Source: Corynebacterium mycetoides
GTDB lineage: Bacteria > Actinomycetota > Actinomycetes > Mycobacteriales > Mycobacteriaceae
Reading direction: 5' to 3'
Length of the DNA stretch: 64,000 nucleotides
Assembly (NCBI RefSeq): GCF_900103625.1
Contig: NZ_LT629700.1
Span: 1,860,001 to 1,924,000 of the forward strand
This document shows, one piece after another, positions 43,948 to 53,334 of this stretch (its first letter is position 1; each line of letters opens with the position of its first letter). Both the position numbers and the translations under genes were made by a program. The notes beneath the pieces were generated by a model. That model had not been told where the DNA came from. It did not search any database and saw nothing but the letters and a program-made list of their open reading frames with translations.

Positions 43948-44205
43948 ATTGCGCCGGTCTATCGTGACACCTATCAAACGCTCATCGCGCTTATCGACGT
44001 TCCCGTCGGCGCCCAGGCCATCATCGGCAACCACTCCTCCGACCCCGCTACCGCCCGGCGGCTGCGGGAGCTGGGCATGCGCCCCGGGGCCAGCGTCACC
44101 GTCGTGCAGAAGACTTCGGGCGGCGGGCGCGTCGTCCGCGTCGGTTCCACCCGCTACGCGCTCGGCGCGCAGGCGCTGCGCTCGATCGCCGTCGCCGCCG
44201 CGTAA
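43948..44205 (+). CDS. feoA: FeoA-like ferrous iron uptake protein without a canonical start codon
   Basis: The SH3-like FeoA fold is clear: ALIDVPVGAQAIIG, TARRLRELGMRPGASVTVVQ and RVVRVGSTRYALGAQALRSI. In this frame a TAA closes at 43947 and the only codons before the fold are ATT (43948) and then ordinary codons; no ATG, GTG or TTG precedes the conserved region (first ATG is inside it, GMRPG). ACG at 43978, one base from ATG, stands where FeoA normally begins. The stop overlaps the feoB ATG. It is either decayed or uses a rare start. Confidence 0.6.
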   Translation: MAPVYRDTYQTLIALIDVPVGAQAIIGNHSSDPATARRLRELGMRPGASVTVVQKTSGGGRVVRVGSTRYALGAQALRSIAVAAA

Positions 44206-45897
44206 TGTCCGCCATGGCTGAGAAGTCAATTGCGGCGGCGCCCTCGTGCCGCTGCGAGGGCGCGACCGTCGTGGCGGGCAACCCGGACGCCCCCGTTGTC
44301 GCGCTCGTCGGCGCCCCCAACGCGGGCAAGTCCACGCTGTTTAACGCGCTGACCGGCGCGCGGGTGAAGATGGGCAACTGGCCCGGTACCTCCGTCGAGG
44401 TCGCGCGCGGGGTGTGGCGCGCAGGCGAGACCGAATACGCCGTGCTGGACCTCCCGGGCACGTATTCTCTGGATCCGCTGAGCCCCGACGAGGAGCTCAC
44501 CCGCGAGCTGCTGCTCGGCCACCCGGCGGACGAGCGCCCCGACGTTGTGCTCGTCGCGGTTGACGCCGCCAGCATCGCGCGCGGGCTTTACCTTGCAGCT
44601 CAGGTGGCGGAGTACCCCCTGCGGTGCATCGTGGTGCTCACCAAATCGGACGTCGCCGCCGCGCACGGGGCGGAGTACGATGCGACGGAATTGTCGGCGC
44701 GGCTGGGGATTCCCGTTGTCGAGGCAGATCCCCGCAGGAAGGAGATCGCCGGGTTACGGGAGGCCGTCGATAAGCAGCTCGCGCACCGGCCGGCAGCCGC
44801 CCGCGAGGCGGAGGGGGCAGACGAGCTCGAGCGTGCCGACGCCCGCTTCGCCTGGGTCGACCGCGCCGTCGCCGCCGCCACGGTGCGCAATGAGCCGCGA
44901 GCGACGCTCACCGACACCGTGGACCGCTTCGCCCTGCACCCCGTCGCGGGGCCAGTGCTGTTCCTCGCGGCCATGTGGGCCGTCTTCCAGATCACCACGA
45001 CAGTGGCCGCGCCGCTGCAGGACGCGCTCGACGCGTTCTTCACCGGGCCGGTAACGGGGGTGGCTGAGGCGATCCTCCCGGACGTCGCGTGGCTGCGCGG
45101 GCTCGTCATCAACGGGATCATCGGCGGCGTCGGCATGGTGCTGACGTTCGTGCCGCTCATGGCGCTGATGTTCCTGTGCCTGGCGGTGCTCGAGGATTCC
45201 GGATACATGGCCCGGGCCGCCGTGGTGGCGGACCGGCTCATGCGCGGAAACGGCCTGCCCGGAAAGGCGTTTATCCCGCTCATCGTGGGTTTCGGCTGCA
45301 ACGTCCCGGCGATCGCCGCGACGCGCGTGCTGGGGGACCCCCGCCAGCGCAGGATGACGGCGCTTCACCTCGTGCTCGGCGCGCCTGACGGTCTACGTCA
45401 TGCTGGCTGCGACCTTCTTCCCGCGGCACTCCGGCACGGTCGTGTTTTCCATGTACGTCATCTCGATTCTGCTCGTCATCGCCGCCGGGCTGGTCATGCG
45501 CTCCACGCTGTGGCGCACGATGGGATCCGCGCCGCTGGCTCCCGTGTTCGAGCCCGCGGGATTCGGCTCGTGGTCGCTGACCGACCCGCTGATCACCGGA
45601 TTCGTGGCCAAGGAGGCCGTCATCTCCAGCTGGGCGCAGACCTACTCCGTTGAGGAGCCCGCGGCCTTGGAGGAGAAGATCCGGGAGGACTTCGATACAG
45701 CCTCCGGCGGGCACGCCGCCGCGGCGGTGTGGGCGTTTTTGATTTTCCTCCTCTCCCACACCCCGTGCGTGGCCACCCTCGCCGCCCAGCGCCGCGAGAT
45801 CGGGCTGAGATGGACCCTGTTCGGACTGGTCACGCAGCTCACCACGGCCTGGGTGCTCGCGGTGGCCACCTTCCAGATCCTCAAGGTGGTGCTCTAG
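44205..45897 (+). pseudogene. feoB: feoB, ferrous iron transporter, frameshifted
   Basis: The N-terminal GTPase domain (GAPNAGKSTLFNALTGARVK, DLPGTYSLDPLSPDEEL, LTKSD) and the membrane part (IPLIVGFGCNVPAIAATRVL, GDPRQRRMTAL) read from 44205 to about 45363. The family then continues FTSCSARLTVYVMLAATFF in the next frame from 45364 to the stop at 45897. A few residues expected between MTAL and FTSC are missing, consistent with a deletion of about 11 nt. The upstream frame runs on to a false stop at 45653. The gate motif GFVAKEAVISSW is in the second part. Transport is probably lost unless the assembly is in error. Confidence 0.8.
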
Positions 45898-45906
45898 ATA
45901 GGACCG

Positions 45907-46152
45907 ATGTCCACGGTGATGAACGCGATTCGCGCCGGCGCCACAGGCCGCGCCGACATTGTGCGGCGCACCGGCCTGACCCGCGCGACCGTCGACGCCG
46001 TCATCGAGCGCCTCGAGGCGATGGGGCAGCTGCGCCGCGAGGGCCTGAACTCTACCTGCGCCGCCGGGGGCTGCGGCAGTTGCTCCTCCAACGACGCCTG
46101 TTCCATTCAGCAGGGCCCGGTCGCGCTGGTGCTGGGCGTGCGGCCGTCCTAG
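45907..46152 (+). CDS. feoC: FeoC-like winged-helix protein with Cys cluster
   Basis: 81 aa. An N-terminal winged helix (VMNAIRAGATGRADIVRRTG, VDAVIERLEAMGQL) is followed by a Cys-rich segment CAAGGCGSCSSNDAC, the pattern of FeoC-type small regulators that may bind Fe-S. It follows feoB by 9 nt and completes feoABC. Its TAG stop doubles as the first three bases of the menC -10 hexamer. Intact, unlike feoA and feoB. Confidence 0.75.
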   Translation: MSTVMNAIRAGATGRADIVRRTGLTRATVDAVIERLEAMGQLRREGLNSTCAAGGCGSCSSNDACSIQQGPVALVLGVRPS

Positions 46153-46161
46153 CCTTGGGGT
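46150..46161 (+). promoter_or_regulatory. Leaderless promoter of menC overlapping the feoC stop codon
   Basis: TAGCCT (46150-46155) begins with the feoC TAG stop and is 6 nt from the menC ATG. Confidence 0.55.
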
Positions 46162-47118
46162 ATGAGACGAGGCATGCAACCCACCCTCGATGACGTTGTA
46201 GAGCGCGCCCACGTGGTCGCTCTCCCGATGGCGGTGCGTTTCCGGGGCGTCGATACGCGCGAAGCCTTGCTTATCGACGGCCCCGCGGGCTGGGGCGAAT
46301 TCTCCCCATTCCTGGAGTACGGGCCGGAAGAATCGGCCTCCTGGCTCGCGTCCGGTATCGAGGCCGCGTTCGAGGGCCTGCCGGCCGCCGACGGCTGGGT
46401 GGAGGTCAACGGGACGGTCCCGGCAGTGGCGCCGGGCGAGGTTGAGTCGGTGCTCGAGCGCTTCGAGGGGGTGCGCACCTTCAAAATCAAGGTGGCGGAG
46501 ACCGGGCAATCGCTTGACGACGACATCGCCCGCGTCGCCACCGTCCGCGCCCTGCGCCCGGACGCGACGCTGCGCGTGGACGCGAACCGCGGGTGGAGCG
46601 TGGATGAGGCTGTCGCCGCCGCGCGCGCACTGGGAGAGCTCGAGTACATCGAGCAGCCCTGCGCCACGGTGGAGGAGCTGGCGCGGGTGCGCGAGCTCGT
46701 GGACACCCCGATCGCCGCCGACGAGTCCATCCGCCGCGCCGCGGACCCGTACCGGGTATCCACGCTGGGGGCCGCGGATGTGGCCGTGGTCAAGGCCGCG
46801 CCGCTGGGCGGGGTGCGCGCGCTGCTGCGCATCAGCGCCGAGCTCGGGCTGGACGTGACGGTGGCCAGCGCGCTGGACACCTCCGTGGGCATCGGGGCCG
46901 GCCTGGTGGCCGCCAAGCTCACGGGGTCGCGGCCGGCGGGGCTGGCCACCCAGCGCCTGTTCGTCGAGGATGTTGCCGCCCCGCGAGAGCTTGTCGACGG
47001 CCGCCTGGCCGTACGCGACCTCCCTCCCGACCCGGATCGCCTACACGCGCTGCGCGCGCCGCGCGAGCGCCGCGAGTGGTGGCTGCGCCGCGTGCGGGAA
47101 TGCTTCGCATACTTATAA
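46162..47118 (+). CDS. menC: o-Succinylbenzoate synthase
   Basis: Enolase-superfamily dehydratase of menaquinone synthesis; 318 aa, Mg-dependent, cytosolic. Catalytic and metal residues appear in order: Lys in RTFKIKVAETG, Asp in LRVDANRGW, Glu in EYIEQPCATVEEL, Asp-Glu in IAADESIRR and the second Lys in VAVVKAAPLGGVR. The N-terminal capping domain holds GWGEFSPFLEYG. It is separated from menB by the feo genes and from menD by the SLC13 gene. Confidence 0.92.
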   Translation: MRRGMQPTLDDVVERAHVVALPMAVRFRGVDTREALLIDGPAGWGEFSPFLEYGPEESASWLASGIEAAFEGLPAADGWVEVNGTVPAVAPGEVESVLERFEGVRTFKIKVAETGQSLDDDIARVATVRALRPDATLRVDANRGWSVDEAVAAARALGELEYIEQPCATVEELARVRELVDTPIAADESIRRAADPYRVSTLGAADVAVVKAAPLGGVRALLRISAELGLDVTVASALDTSVGIGAGLVAAKLTGSRPAGLATQRLFVEDVAAPRELVDGRLAVRDLPPDPDRLHALRAPRERREWWLRRVRECFAYL

Positions 47119-47143
47119 GGGGTAGTGGAGATTCGCTGTATTT

Positions 47144-47182
47144 ATGTAGGCGAACTTAAACTGTGGTGGAAATTTCCTACAT
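47144..47182 (+). promoter_or_regulatory. Inverted repeat upstream of the SLC13 transporter
   Basis: ATGTAGG (47144-47150) and CCTACAT (47176-47182) form perfect 7-bp arms around an AT-rich 25-nt centre. It could be two half-sites of a regulator or a leader hairpin. Evidence is limited to the symmetry. Confidence 0.3.
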
Positions 47183-47197
47183 GTTGAAGGGATGCCC

Positions 47198-48778
47198 GTG
47201 TCCACCACAGTTTCTGACCGCCAGACTGTCTTGTCTGACGGCGATCTCGCCAAAGCCCCCGACCCCAAAGAGTGGCGCCGCCAGCTCATCGGGCTCATCG
47301 GCGGCGTCCTGCTCGCCGCGATCGTCTACGTCATCTTCCCGGAGGGGGCTCCCGAGACGGTCGCCCAGTCCGCGGGCGCGACAGAGGGCACCGAGTACTC
47401 CGCCCAGGCCATGCGCGTCGTGGCAGCCACGACCGTCCTCATGGCCGTGTGGTGGATGACGGAGGCGCTCCCGCTGGCCGCCACCGCGCTGCTGCCGATC
47501 GCGATTTTCCCGCTCGCGGCGGTCGCCCCGTTCTCGGCGGTGGCCTCCCCGTACGCGTCGTCGACAATCTTTCTGTTCCTCGGCGGCTTCCTCATGGCGC
47601 TCGGCCTGCAGCGCTGGAACCTGCACCGTCGTCTAGCCCTCGCGGTGGTCTCTGTGGTGGGAACCAGCCCGAAGCGCATCGTGCTCGGGTTCATGATCGC
47701 CACGGGGTTCATGTCTATGTGGGTTTCCAACACCGCCACCGCCGTCGTCATGCTCCCGATCGGCGTGTCCGTGCTCGCGCTGACAGCCGACTCCGTGGGC
47801 GGGATGGCCAACCAGAAGAATTTCGCCACCGCGCTCATGCTCGCTACCGCCTACTCGGCATCCATCGGCTCCCTGGGAACGCTGATCGGCACCCCGCCGA
47901 ACGCGCTGCTCGCCGGCTACATGAAGGAGGCGCACGGCGTCACGATCGGCTTCGGCCAGTGGATGCTCGTCGGCATGCCGGTCGCGATCGTGTTCACCGT
48001 GCTCGCCTGGCTGGTGCTGATCACGGTGTTCGCGCCGGAAATCGACGAGATCCCCGGCGGCAGGGCGCTCATCCGGGAGGAAATGGACAAGCTGGGCAAG
48101 TGGAACTTCGCGCAGGTCGCCGTCGGTGTCATCTTCCTGCTGGCCGCGCTCGCCTGGATTGCCATCCCGCTGGCCCGCGACTACTTCGGCTGGGACTTCC
48201 CCTACGACGATGCCGTCGTCGGCATCATCGCGGGGCTGCTCATGTTCGCTGTCCCGGTGGAGAAGAGCGGCAAGCGCATCATCGACTGGAAGACGGCCTC
48301 GGAGGTCCCCTGGGACGTGCTGATCCTCTTCGGCGGCGGGCTATCGCTCTCGGCTATGTTCACCGCCACCGGGCTGTCCCTGTGGATCGGCGAGGCCGCG
48401 AAGAACCTGTCCGCTCTCCCGGTCTTCCTGCTTATCCTCGCGGTGTCTGCGCTGGTGCTGGGGCTCACGGAGCTGACCTCCAACACCGCCACGGCCGCGA
48501 CATTCCTGCCCATCATGGGCGGAGTGGCCGTGGGCATCGGCCTGACCCAGGGCGGTGACATCAACGTGCTGCTGCTGGCCATTCCGGTAGCGCTCTCGGC
48601 CACCTGCGCCTTCATGCTCCCGGTGGCTACACCGCCCAACGCCATCGCGTACTCCTCCGGCTACGTCACCATGGGGCAGATGCTCAAGGGAGGCATCTGG
48701 CTCAACCTCATCGTGCTGGTGCTCATCTCGCTGGCCACCTACTTCATCGCCGTGCCGGTGTTCGGCCTGACCGTCTAG
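47198..48778 (+). CDS. SLC13/DASS family anion (dicarboxylate) transporter
   Basis: 526 aa, sodium-coupled carboxylate transporter family, about 11-12 helices. Family hallmarks: WWMTEALPLAATALLPIAIF near the N-terminus and two Ser-Asn-Thr motifs, WVSNTATAVVMLPIGVSVLA and LTSNTATAATFLPIMGGVAV. ATPPNAIAYSSGYVTMGQML is the conserved C-terminal segment. I start at GTG 47198, 6 nt past GAAGGG; the ATG at 47192 abuts that ribosome site. C4-dicarboxylate specificity is likely but not proven. Confidence 0.9.
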   Translation: MSTTVSDRQTVLSDGDLAKAPDPKEWRRQLIGLIGGVLLAAIVYVIFPEGAPETVAQSAGATEGTEYSAQAMRVVAATTVLMAVWWMTEALPLAATALLPIAIFPLAAVAPFSAVASPYASSTIFLFLGGFLMALGLQRWNLHRRLALAVVSVVGTSPKRIVLGFMIATGFMSMWVSNTATAVVMLPIGVSVLALTADSVGGMANQKNFATALMLATAYSASIGSLGTLIGTPPNALLAGYMKEAHGVTIGFGQWMLVGMPVAIVFTVLAWLVLITVFAPEIDEIPGGRALIREEMDKLGKWNFAQVAVGVIFLLAALAWIAIPLARDYFGWDFPYDDAVVGIIAGLLMFAVPVEKSGKRIIDWKTASEVPWDVLILFGGGLSLSAMFTATGLSLWIGEAAKNLSALPVFLLILAVSALVLGLTELTSNTATAATFLPIMGGVAVGIGLTQGGDINVLLLAIPVALSATCAFMLPVATPPNAIAYSSGYVTMGQMLKGGIWLNLIVLVLISLATYFIAVPVFGLTV

Positions 48779-48786
48779 GCCCGCGC

Positions 48787-48800
48787 TAGTGTTGAGTCCC
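48787..48800 (+). promoter_or_regulatory. Probable leaderless promoter
   Basis: TAGTGT (48787-48792), then 8 nt, then ATG at 48801 ([12 protein letters not shown]). Confidence 0.4.
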
Positions 48801-49304
48801 ATGGACTCCAACGAGACCCGCCAATTCGGGCGCCAGCAACCGCAGGAACCGCCACAACCGCCCCGCCGACCCCAGCAGTACTTCCCGGACCCGGCCGAGG
48901 CGCAATGGGAAGAGCCCCAGTACGACGCTGAGCCGGTCTACGACACGCCCGCCCCGCGCGAGAGCCGTGAGAACCGTGAGAATCAGGGCGCGGGCACGGC
49001 CGCGGTCGCGCTCGGCGTGATCGCCGCCGTCGCGACGGCGGCGGCGGCGCTGTTCATGTTCCTGTGGCGCGGTGCGGCGGAGGAGGCGAACCGGCCGCCG
49101 GTGACCCAGACGGTAACGAGCACGCAGCTGGCCACGACGACGGTGACTACGACCAGCCGCCCCGCGCTGCCAACCGCGCTGCCGACGCAGCTGCCGTCTG
49201 ATTTGCCGACCGCGCTGCCGACGGAGCTTCCCACGGAGCTGCCGCCGGACGTGCGCGACAACGTCGACGGGCTGCTCGAGAGCCTACTCAACGGGGGGCA
49301 GTAA
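48801..49304 (+). CDS. Single-pass membrane protein with Pro-rich flanks
   Basis: Unknown function, 167 aa. The N-terminal 60 residues are Gln- and Pro-rich and cytoplasmic ([19 protein letters not shown]); a helix [20 protein letters not shown] spans the membrane; the outer part is Thr-rich ([17 protein letters not shown]) then a repeated LPT-type unit ([18 protein letters not shown]). The arrangement resembles corynebacterial secreted or cell-wall-facing proteins. The gap to menD is only 4 nt, so it is probably co-transcribed with it. Confidence 0.7.
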   Translation: MDSNETRQFGRQQPQEPPQPPRRPQQYFPDPAEAQWEEPQYDAEPVYDTPAPRESRENRENQGAGTAAVALGVIAAVATAAAALFMFLWRGAAEEANRPPVTQTVTSTQLATTTVTTTSRPALPTALPTQLPSDLPTALPTELPTELPPDVRDNVDGLLESLLNGGQ

Positions 49305-49308
49305 GCGC

Positions 49309-50934
49309 ATGTCACGCACCGAAAACACCGATAGCGTACAGCTGGCAACCTATGTGGTCGACCGTCTCGCCGAGCACGTCACCGACGTCGTGCTGAGCCC
49401 GGGATCGCGCAACTCGCCGCTGGCGTACGCTCTCCTCGCTCGCCGCGACATCGCGGTGCACGTGCGTATCGACGAGCGCGCCGCCGCGTTTACCGCGCTC
49501 GGCATGGCCCGGTTGCAGCGCCGTCACGTCGCCGTGGTGATGACCTCCGGCACTGCCGTGGCCAATGCGTACCCCGCCGTCATCGAGGCGCACATGTCGC
49601 ACACCCCGCTGGCGGTGGTCAGCGCCGACCGGCCCGAGTACATGGTGGGGACGGGCGCGTCGCAGACGATCTGGCAGCAGGGGATCTTCGGGCGCTACGC
49701 GCGCACCCAGCACGTTTCCGCGCTTGGCGATGCCATTTCCTTCGACCCCGACCAGGTGCACGTCAACGTGGCGTTGGACACCCCGCTGGTGCCCGCCGCG
49801 CTGCCCGAGGCGGCCGGCGAGCCGCGCCGCGTCGGCCCGGGCAGGTTCGGGCGCCGCGCGTGGGCCGATCACGGCGACGTCCGCATCGACCTCGACCGCG
49901 ACACCCTCGTCATCGCGGGCGACGAGGCGTGGGAGGTGCCCGGGCTCGAGCACGTGCCGACGATCGCGGAACCCACCGCACCCACCCCGTTCCACCAGGT
50001 GCACCCGCTGGCGGCGCGGTTCTTCGCCCAGCCCGAGGTGTCGGTGAGCCACGACGGCGGCGACTTCGCCGTCTCCACCAAGCCCGAGCAGGTCGTCGTG
50101 GTGGGCCACCCGACGCTGCACCGCGACGTGATGGCGCTGCTGGCGGACCCCGACATCGTAGTGATCGGCCTGTCGCGCACGGACACGTTCACGGACAACC
50201 CGCAGGTCCGCGGCTCGCGGGTGAACGCGACGGGCCAGCCCAGCGACACCTGGCTGAAGATCTGCGAGGCCGCCGGCGAGGTCGGCGCGCAGACGGTGCG
50301 CGACGCGCTCGCGGAAGAGCAGTACGGTTTCACCGGCCTGCACGTCGCCGCGGCGGTGGGGGATACCCTCGGGGTGGGCGACACGCTGGTGCTCGGCGCG
50401 TCTAACCCCGTGCGCGACGCCAGCCTGGTGGGACTCCCCTTCGACGGCGTGACCACCTTGGCTGCCCGCGGCGCCGCCGGCATCGACGGCACCGTCTCCC
50501 AGGCCGTCGGCGCGGCGCTAGCCACCCAGGCGCTGCACCCCGACGAGGTGCGCGCGCCGCGAACGGTGGCGCTGATGGGGGATGTGACCTTCCTCCACGA
50601 CGTCGGGGGCCTGCTCATCGGCCCCGGCCAGCGCCACCCGGGCAACCTGACCATCGTGGTGGCCAACGACAACGGCGGCGGGATCTTCGAGACCCTCGAG
50701 GTGGGCGCGCCCGCGGTCCGCGGGGCATTCGAGGAAGCCTTCGGCACGCCTCACGACGTCGACATCGAGTCCATCGCGCGCGCCTATTCCGTTGAGTACG
50801 CCCGCGCCGAAAGCCTGCCGCAGCTTATCGACGCCCTCTTGGACGCCCAGGAAGCCCCCGCCCCCATCACCGTCATCGAGGCGCGCACTACCCGGGCCAC
50901 GCGCCGCGACCTGGCTCAGCGGCTGCGCGCGTGA
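49309..50934 (+). CDS. menD: SEPHCHC synthase
   Basis: Thiamine-diphosphate enzyme joining isochorismate and 2-oxoglutarate, the first dedicated step of the classical menaquinone pathway; 541 aa, cytosolic. [35 protein letters not shown] and [18 protein letters not shown] are typical; the ThDP-binding motif is [17 protein letters not shown] through [12 protein letters not shown]. The ATG at 49309 follows a GGGGGCAG sequence. Its stop overlaps the following GTG. Confidence 0.95.
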   Translation: MSRTENTDSVQLATYVVDRLAEHVTDVVLSPGSRNSPLAYALLARRDIAVHVRIDERAAAFTALGMARLQRRHVAVVMTSGTAVANAYPAVIEAHMSHTPLAVVSADRPEYMVGTGASQTIWQQGIFGRYARTQHVSALGDAISFDPDQVHVNVALDTPLVPAALPEAAGEPRRVGPGRFGRRAWADHGDVRIDLDRDTLVIAGDEAWEVPGLEHVPTIAEPTAPTPFHQVHPLAARFFAQPEVSVSHDGGDFAVSTKPEQVVVVGHPTLHRDVMALLADPDIVVIGLSRTDTFTDNPQVRGSRVNATGQPSDTWLKICEAAGEVGAQTVRDALAEEQYGFTGLHVAAAVGDTLGVGDTLVLGASNPVRDASLVGLPFDGVTTLAARGAAGIDGTVSQAVGAALATQALHPDEVRAPRTVALMGDVTFLHDVGGLLIGPGQRHPGNLTIVVANDNGGGIFETLEVGAPAVRGAFEEAFGTPHDVDIESIARAYSVEYARAESLPQLIDALLDAQEAPAPITVIEARTTRATRRDLAQRLRA

Positions 50935-51368
50935 GTCAGATCAACTGGCGCCGCCGCCTGCTCCAGCTCGTGTTGGCGATCTACGCGTGCGCGATGCTGG
51001 GCGTGGTGGCGATGGTGGCGGGACCGGCGATCAACGACGCGCGGATCTCCGCCGCGCCGGGGCGCGGCATGGCCACCGTCACCGAGGTGGGGCCGCTGCG
51101 CACGTCCGTGGAATACCAGGACGAACAGGGCCGCTACCACTCCCCGCGCGCGGGGCTGCTGTACCCCTCCGGGCTCGGCGAGGGGCAACGCGTGTGGGTC
51201 ACGTACTCCACCGCCGACCCGGAGCTGGTGAAGGTGCAGGGCCGCGGCTGGACGCTGGCCCTCATACCCGCGGCGTCGGTGGCGGTAGTTGCCACGCTGA
51301 TTGCCTGGGGCGCGGGTGCGGGAGTGGATGCGTGGTGGAGGCGTCGAGAAGCGAAAGCCCTGCCGTAA
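50931..51368 (+). CDS. DUF3592-type membrane protein
   Basis: 145 aa, GTG overlapping the menD stop. Two helices ([20 protein letters not shown] and [20 protein letters not shown]) flank an extracytoplasmic loop with a beta-rich region [20 protein letters not shown] and [13 protein letters not shown]. This is the DUF3592 pattern. It is translationally coupled to menD; function unknown. Confidence 0.75.
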   Translation: MSQINWRRRLLQLVLAIYACAMLGVVAMVAGPAINDARISAAPGRGMATVTEVGPLRTSVEYQDEQGRYHSPRAGLLYPSGLGEGQRVWVTYSTADPELVKVQGRGWTLALIPAASVAVVATLIAWGAGAGVDAWWRRREAKALP

Positions 51369-51424
51369 CCAGGAATTCACCTCTATTTTATTCAGCGGAC
51401 AAAAGGGTATGGGAGGCTAGCCAC

Positions 51425-52633
51425 ATGCGAGTCGGAATTGTCGCGGAGTCGTTTCTCCCCAACATCAACGGAGTGACCAACTCCGTGCTGCGGGTTCTCG
51501 AGCACCTCAAAGAGGAGGGGCACGAGGCCATCGTCATCGCCCCGGGAGCGCGCGACTTTCAGGAGGAAGTGCCCGACTACCTGGGCTTTCCCATCGTGCG
51601 TGTGCCCACGGTGATGATCCCGCTGGTGGATTCGCTGCCGATCGGAGTGCCGTCAGCAACCATCGTATCCGCGCTGGCGAAGTTCGAGCCCGACGTCATT
51701 CACCTCGCCAGCCCCTTCGTCTTAGGGGGAGCGGGCATCTTCGCCGCGCTCCAGCTGGGAGTCCCCGCGGTGGGGCTGTACCAGACGGACGTCGCCGGCT
51801 TCGCCACCCAGTACCACGCCTCCGTGCTGGCCAACGTCGCGTGGGATTGGACGCGCAGCATCCACAACAAATGTGAGCTCACCCTGGCGCCCTCGTCGGA
51901 GGCGATCCGCGAGCTGGAAAGCCACGGCATCGAAAACGTGCACCACTGGGGCCGCGGCGTGGACACCGCGCTGTTCCACCCCCTCAAGCGCTCGGACACG
52001 CTGCGCCGCGCGTGGGACCCCACGGGGCGCAAGAAGATCGTCGGCTTCGTCGGCCGCCTCGCCTCCGAGAAGGGGGTGCACCGGCTCGCCCCTCTGGTGC
52101 GCGAGCCCGGAATCCAGCTCGTCATCGTCGGCGACGGACCCGAGCGGGCATGTTTAGAGGAGACCCTGCCCAACGCCGTCTTTACGGGCGCGCTCTCCGG
52201 CGAGGACCTCGCCCGCGCCTACGCCAGCCTCGACCTGTTCGTGCACACGGGCGAGTTCGAGACCTTCTGCCAGGCGATCCAGGAGGCGCAGGCCTCGGGC
52301 GTGCCCACCATCGGGCCTCGCGCCGGCGGCCCGGTGGACCTGATCACCGACGGGCACAACGGCCTCCTGCTGGACGTGGACACCTTCGAGCGCGACCTCC
52401 CCGACGCCGCGAACTACCTCCTGGACGGCGCCCGCCACGGCCAGCTCCAGGCCAACGCCCGACTCTCGGTGGCGGACAAGACGTGGCACTCGCTGTGCAC
52501 CCAGCTCATGGGGTACTACCAGAAGGCGATAGACGGCTACAACCGCACGACGATCTCCCTTTTCGGCCGTTCGATTCTGTTGCCGCGCTGGGTGGAGCGG
52601 GCGCGCGGCAGGCGCCGCGCCGCGTCTGCGTAA
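51425..52633 (+). CDS. mgtA: GDP-mannose-dependent alpha-mannosyltransferase MgtA
   Basis: GT4 enzyme of 402 aa; N-terminal MRVGIVAESFLPNINGVTNS is characteristic of MgtA/PimB-like proteins. FVGRLASEKGVHRLAPLVRE and ETFCQAIQEAQASGVPTIGP (E-x7-E) mark the donor domain. In Corynebacterium it adds mannose to glucuronosyl diacylglycerol, the anchor of the lipomannan-like lipids (recalled). ATG at 51425, with GGGAGG 8 nt upstream. Located between menD and menG as in other corynebacteria. Confidence 0.9.
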   Translation: MRVGIVAESFLPNINGVTNSVLRVLEHLKEEGHEAIVIAPGARDFQEEVPDYLGFPIVRVPTVMIPLVDSLPIGVPSATIVSALAKFEPDVIHLASPFVLGGAGIFAALQLGVPAVGLYQTDVAGFATQYHASVLANVAWDWTRSIHNKCELTLAPSSEAIRELESHGIENVHHWGRGVDTALFHPLKRSDTLRRAWDPTGRKKIVGFVGRLASEKGVHRLAPLVREPGIQLVIVGDGPERACLEETLPNAVFTGALSGEDLARAYASLDLFVHTGEFETFCQAIQEAQASGVPTIGPRAGGPVDLITDGHNGLLLDVDTFERDLPDAANYLLDGARHGQLQANARLSVADKTWHSLCTQLMGYYQKAIDGYNRTTISLFGRSILLPRWVERARGRRRAASA

Positions 52634-52644
52634 AGTAGTGCCCT
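52631..52644 (+). promoter_or_regulatory. Probable leaderless promoter of menG
   Basis: TAAAGT (52631-52636) starts with the mgtA TAA stop and lies 8 nt before the menG ATG. Confidence 0.4.
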
Positions 52645-53334
52645 ATGGCCAAGGCAGATCTGGAAAAGAAGCCCTTTGACGTCGCGGGGATGTTCGACGC
52701 GGTGGGCAAGAACTACGACATCACCAACACCGTGCTCTCCTTCGGCCTCGACCGGTACTGGCGCCGCCGCACCCGCGAGCGCCTCGCGCTGAAGCCCGGG
52801 GAGCGCGTCCTCGACCTCGCCGCCGGCACCGCGGTGTCCACCGTTGAACTCGGAAAATCAGGCGCGTGGGTCGTGGCCTGCGACTTCTCGCAGGGAATGC
52901 TCGCCGCCGGCAAGCAGCGCGACGTGCCCAAGGTTGTGGGCGACGCGATGCATCTGCCGTTTGCCGACAACACCTTCGACGCCGTGACCATCTCTTATGG
53001 CCTGCGCAACGTGCACGACTTCCGCGCCGGCCTGCGCGAGATGGCGCGAGTGACCAAGCCGGGCGGGCGCTTGGCCGTCAACGAGTTCTCCACCCCGGTG
53101 CTGCCCGGCTTCCGCGGCATCTACACCACCTATCTGCCGCTGGTTCTTCCGGCGCTGGCGCGGGTGTTTTCCTCGAACCCGGACGCCTACGAATACCTCG
53201 CGGAATCCATCCGGGCGTGGCCCGGCCAGGCCGAGCTCGCCCGCGAGATCAACCGCAACGGCTGGGAAGACGCCGGCTGGCAGGACCTAAGCGGCGGCAT
53301 CGTCGCGCTCCACAGCGCCGTCAAACCCGCCTAG
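52645..53334 (+). CDS. menG: Demethylmenaquinone methyltransferase
   Basis: SAM-dependent C-methyltransferase finishing menaquinone, UbiE/MenG family, 229 aa. [20 protein letters not shown] at the N-terminus, SAM motif [50 protein letters not shown] and the family's [12 protein letters not shown]. It follows mgtA by 11 nt and converges with the reductase downstream, overlapping by four bases. Confidence 0.94.
   Translation: MAKADLEKKPFDVAGMFDAVGKNYDITNTVLSFGLDRYWRRRTRERLALKPGERVLDLAAGTAVSTVELGKSGAWVVACDFSQGMLAAGKQRDVPKVVGDAMHLPFADNTFDAVTISYGLRNVHDFRAGLREMARVTKPGGRLAVNEFSTPVLPGFRGIYTTYLPLVLPALARVFSSNPDAYEYLAESIRAWPGQAELAREINRNGWEDAGWQDLSGGIVALHSAVKPA

Noticed and set aside
43925..44221. 98-codon open frame over feoA
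   Set aside because: Out of frame with the clear FeoA fold; Ser-, Pro- and Arg-rich shadow.
45340..45400. Programmed frameshift in feoB
   Set aside because: No slippery heptamer or downstream pseudoknot, and residues are missing at the junction, so a deletion fits better.
44205..45653. Reading the 482-codon open frame as a complete FeoB
   Set aside because: Its last 90 or so residues are low-complexity and Arg-rich, while the true FeoB C-terminus continues in the next frame.
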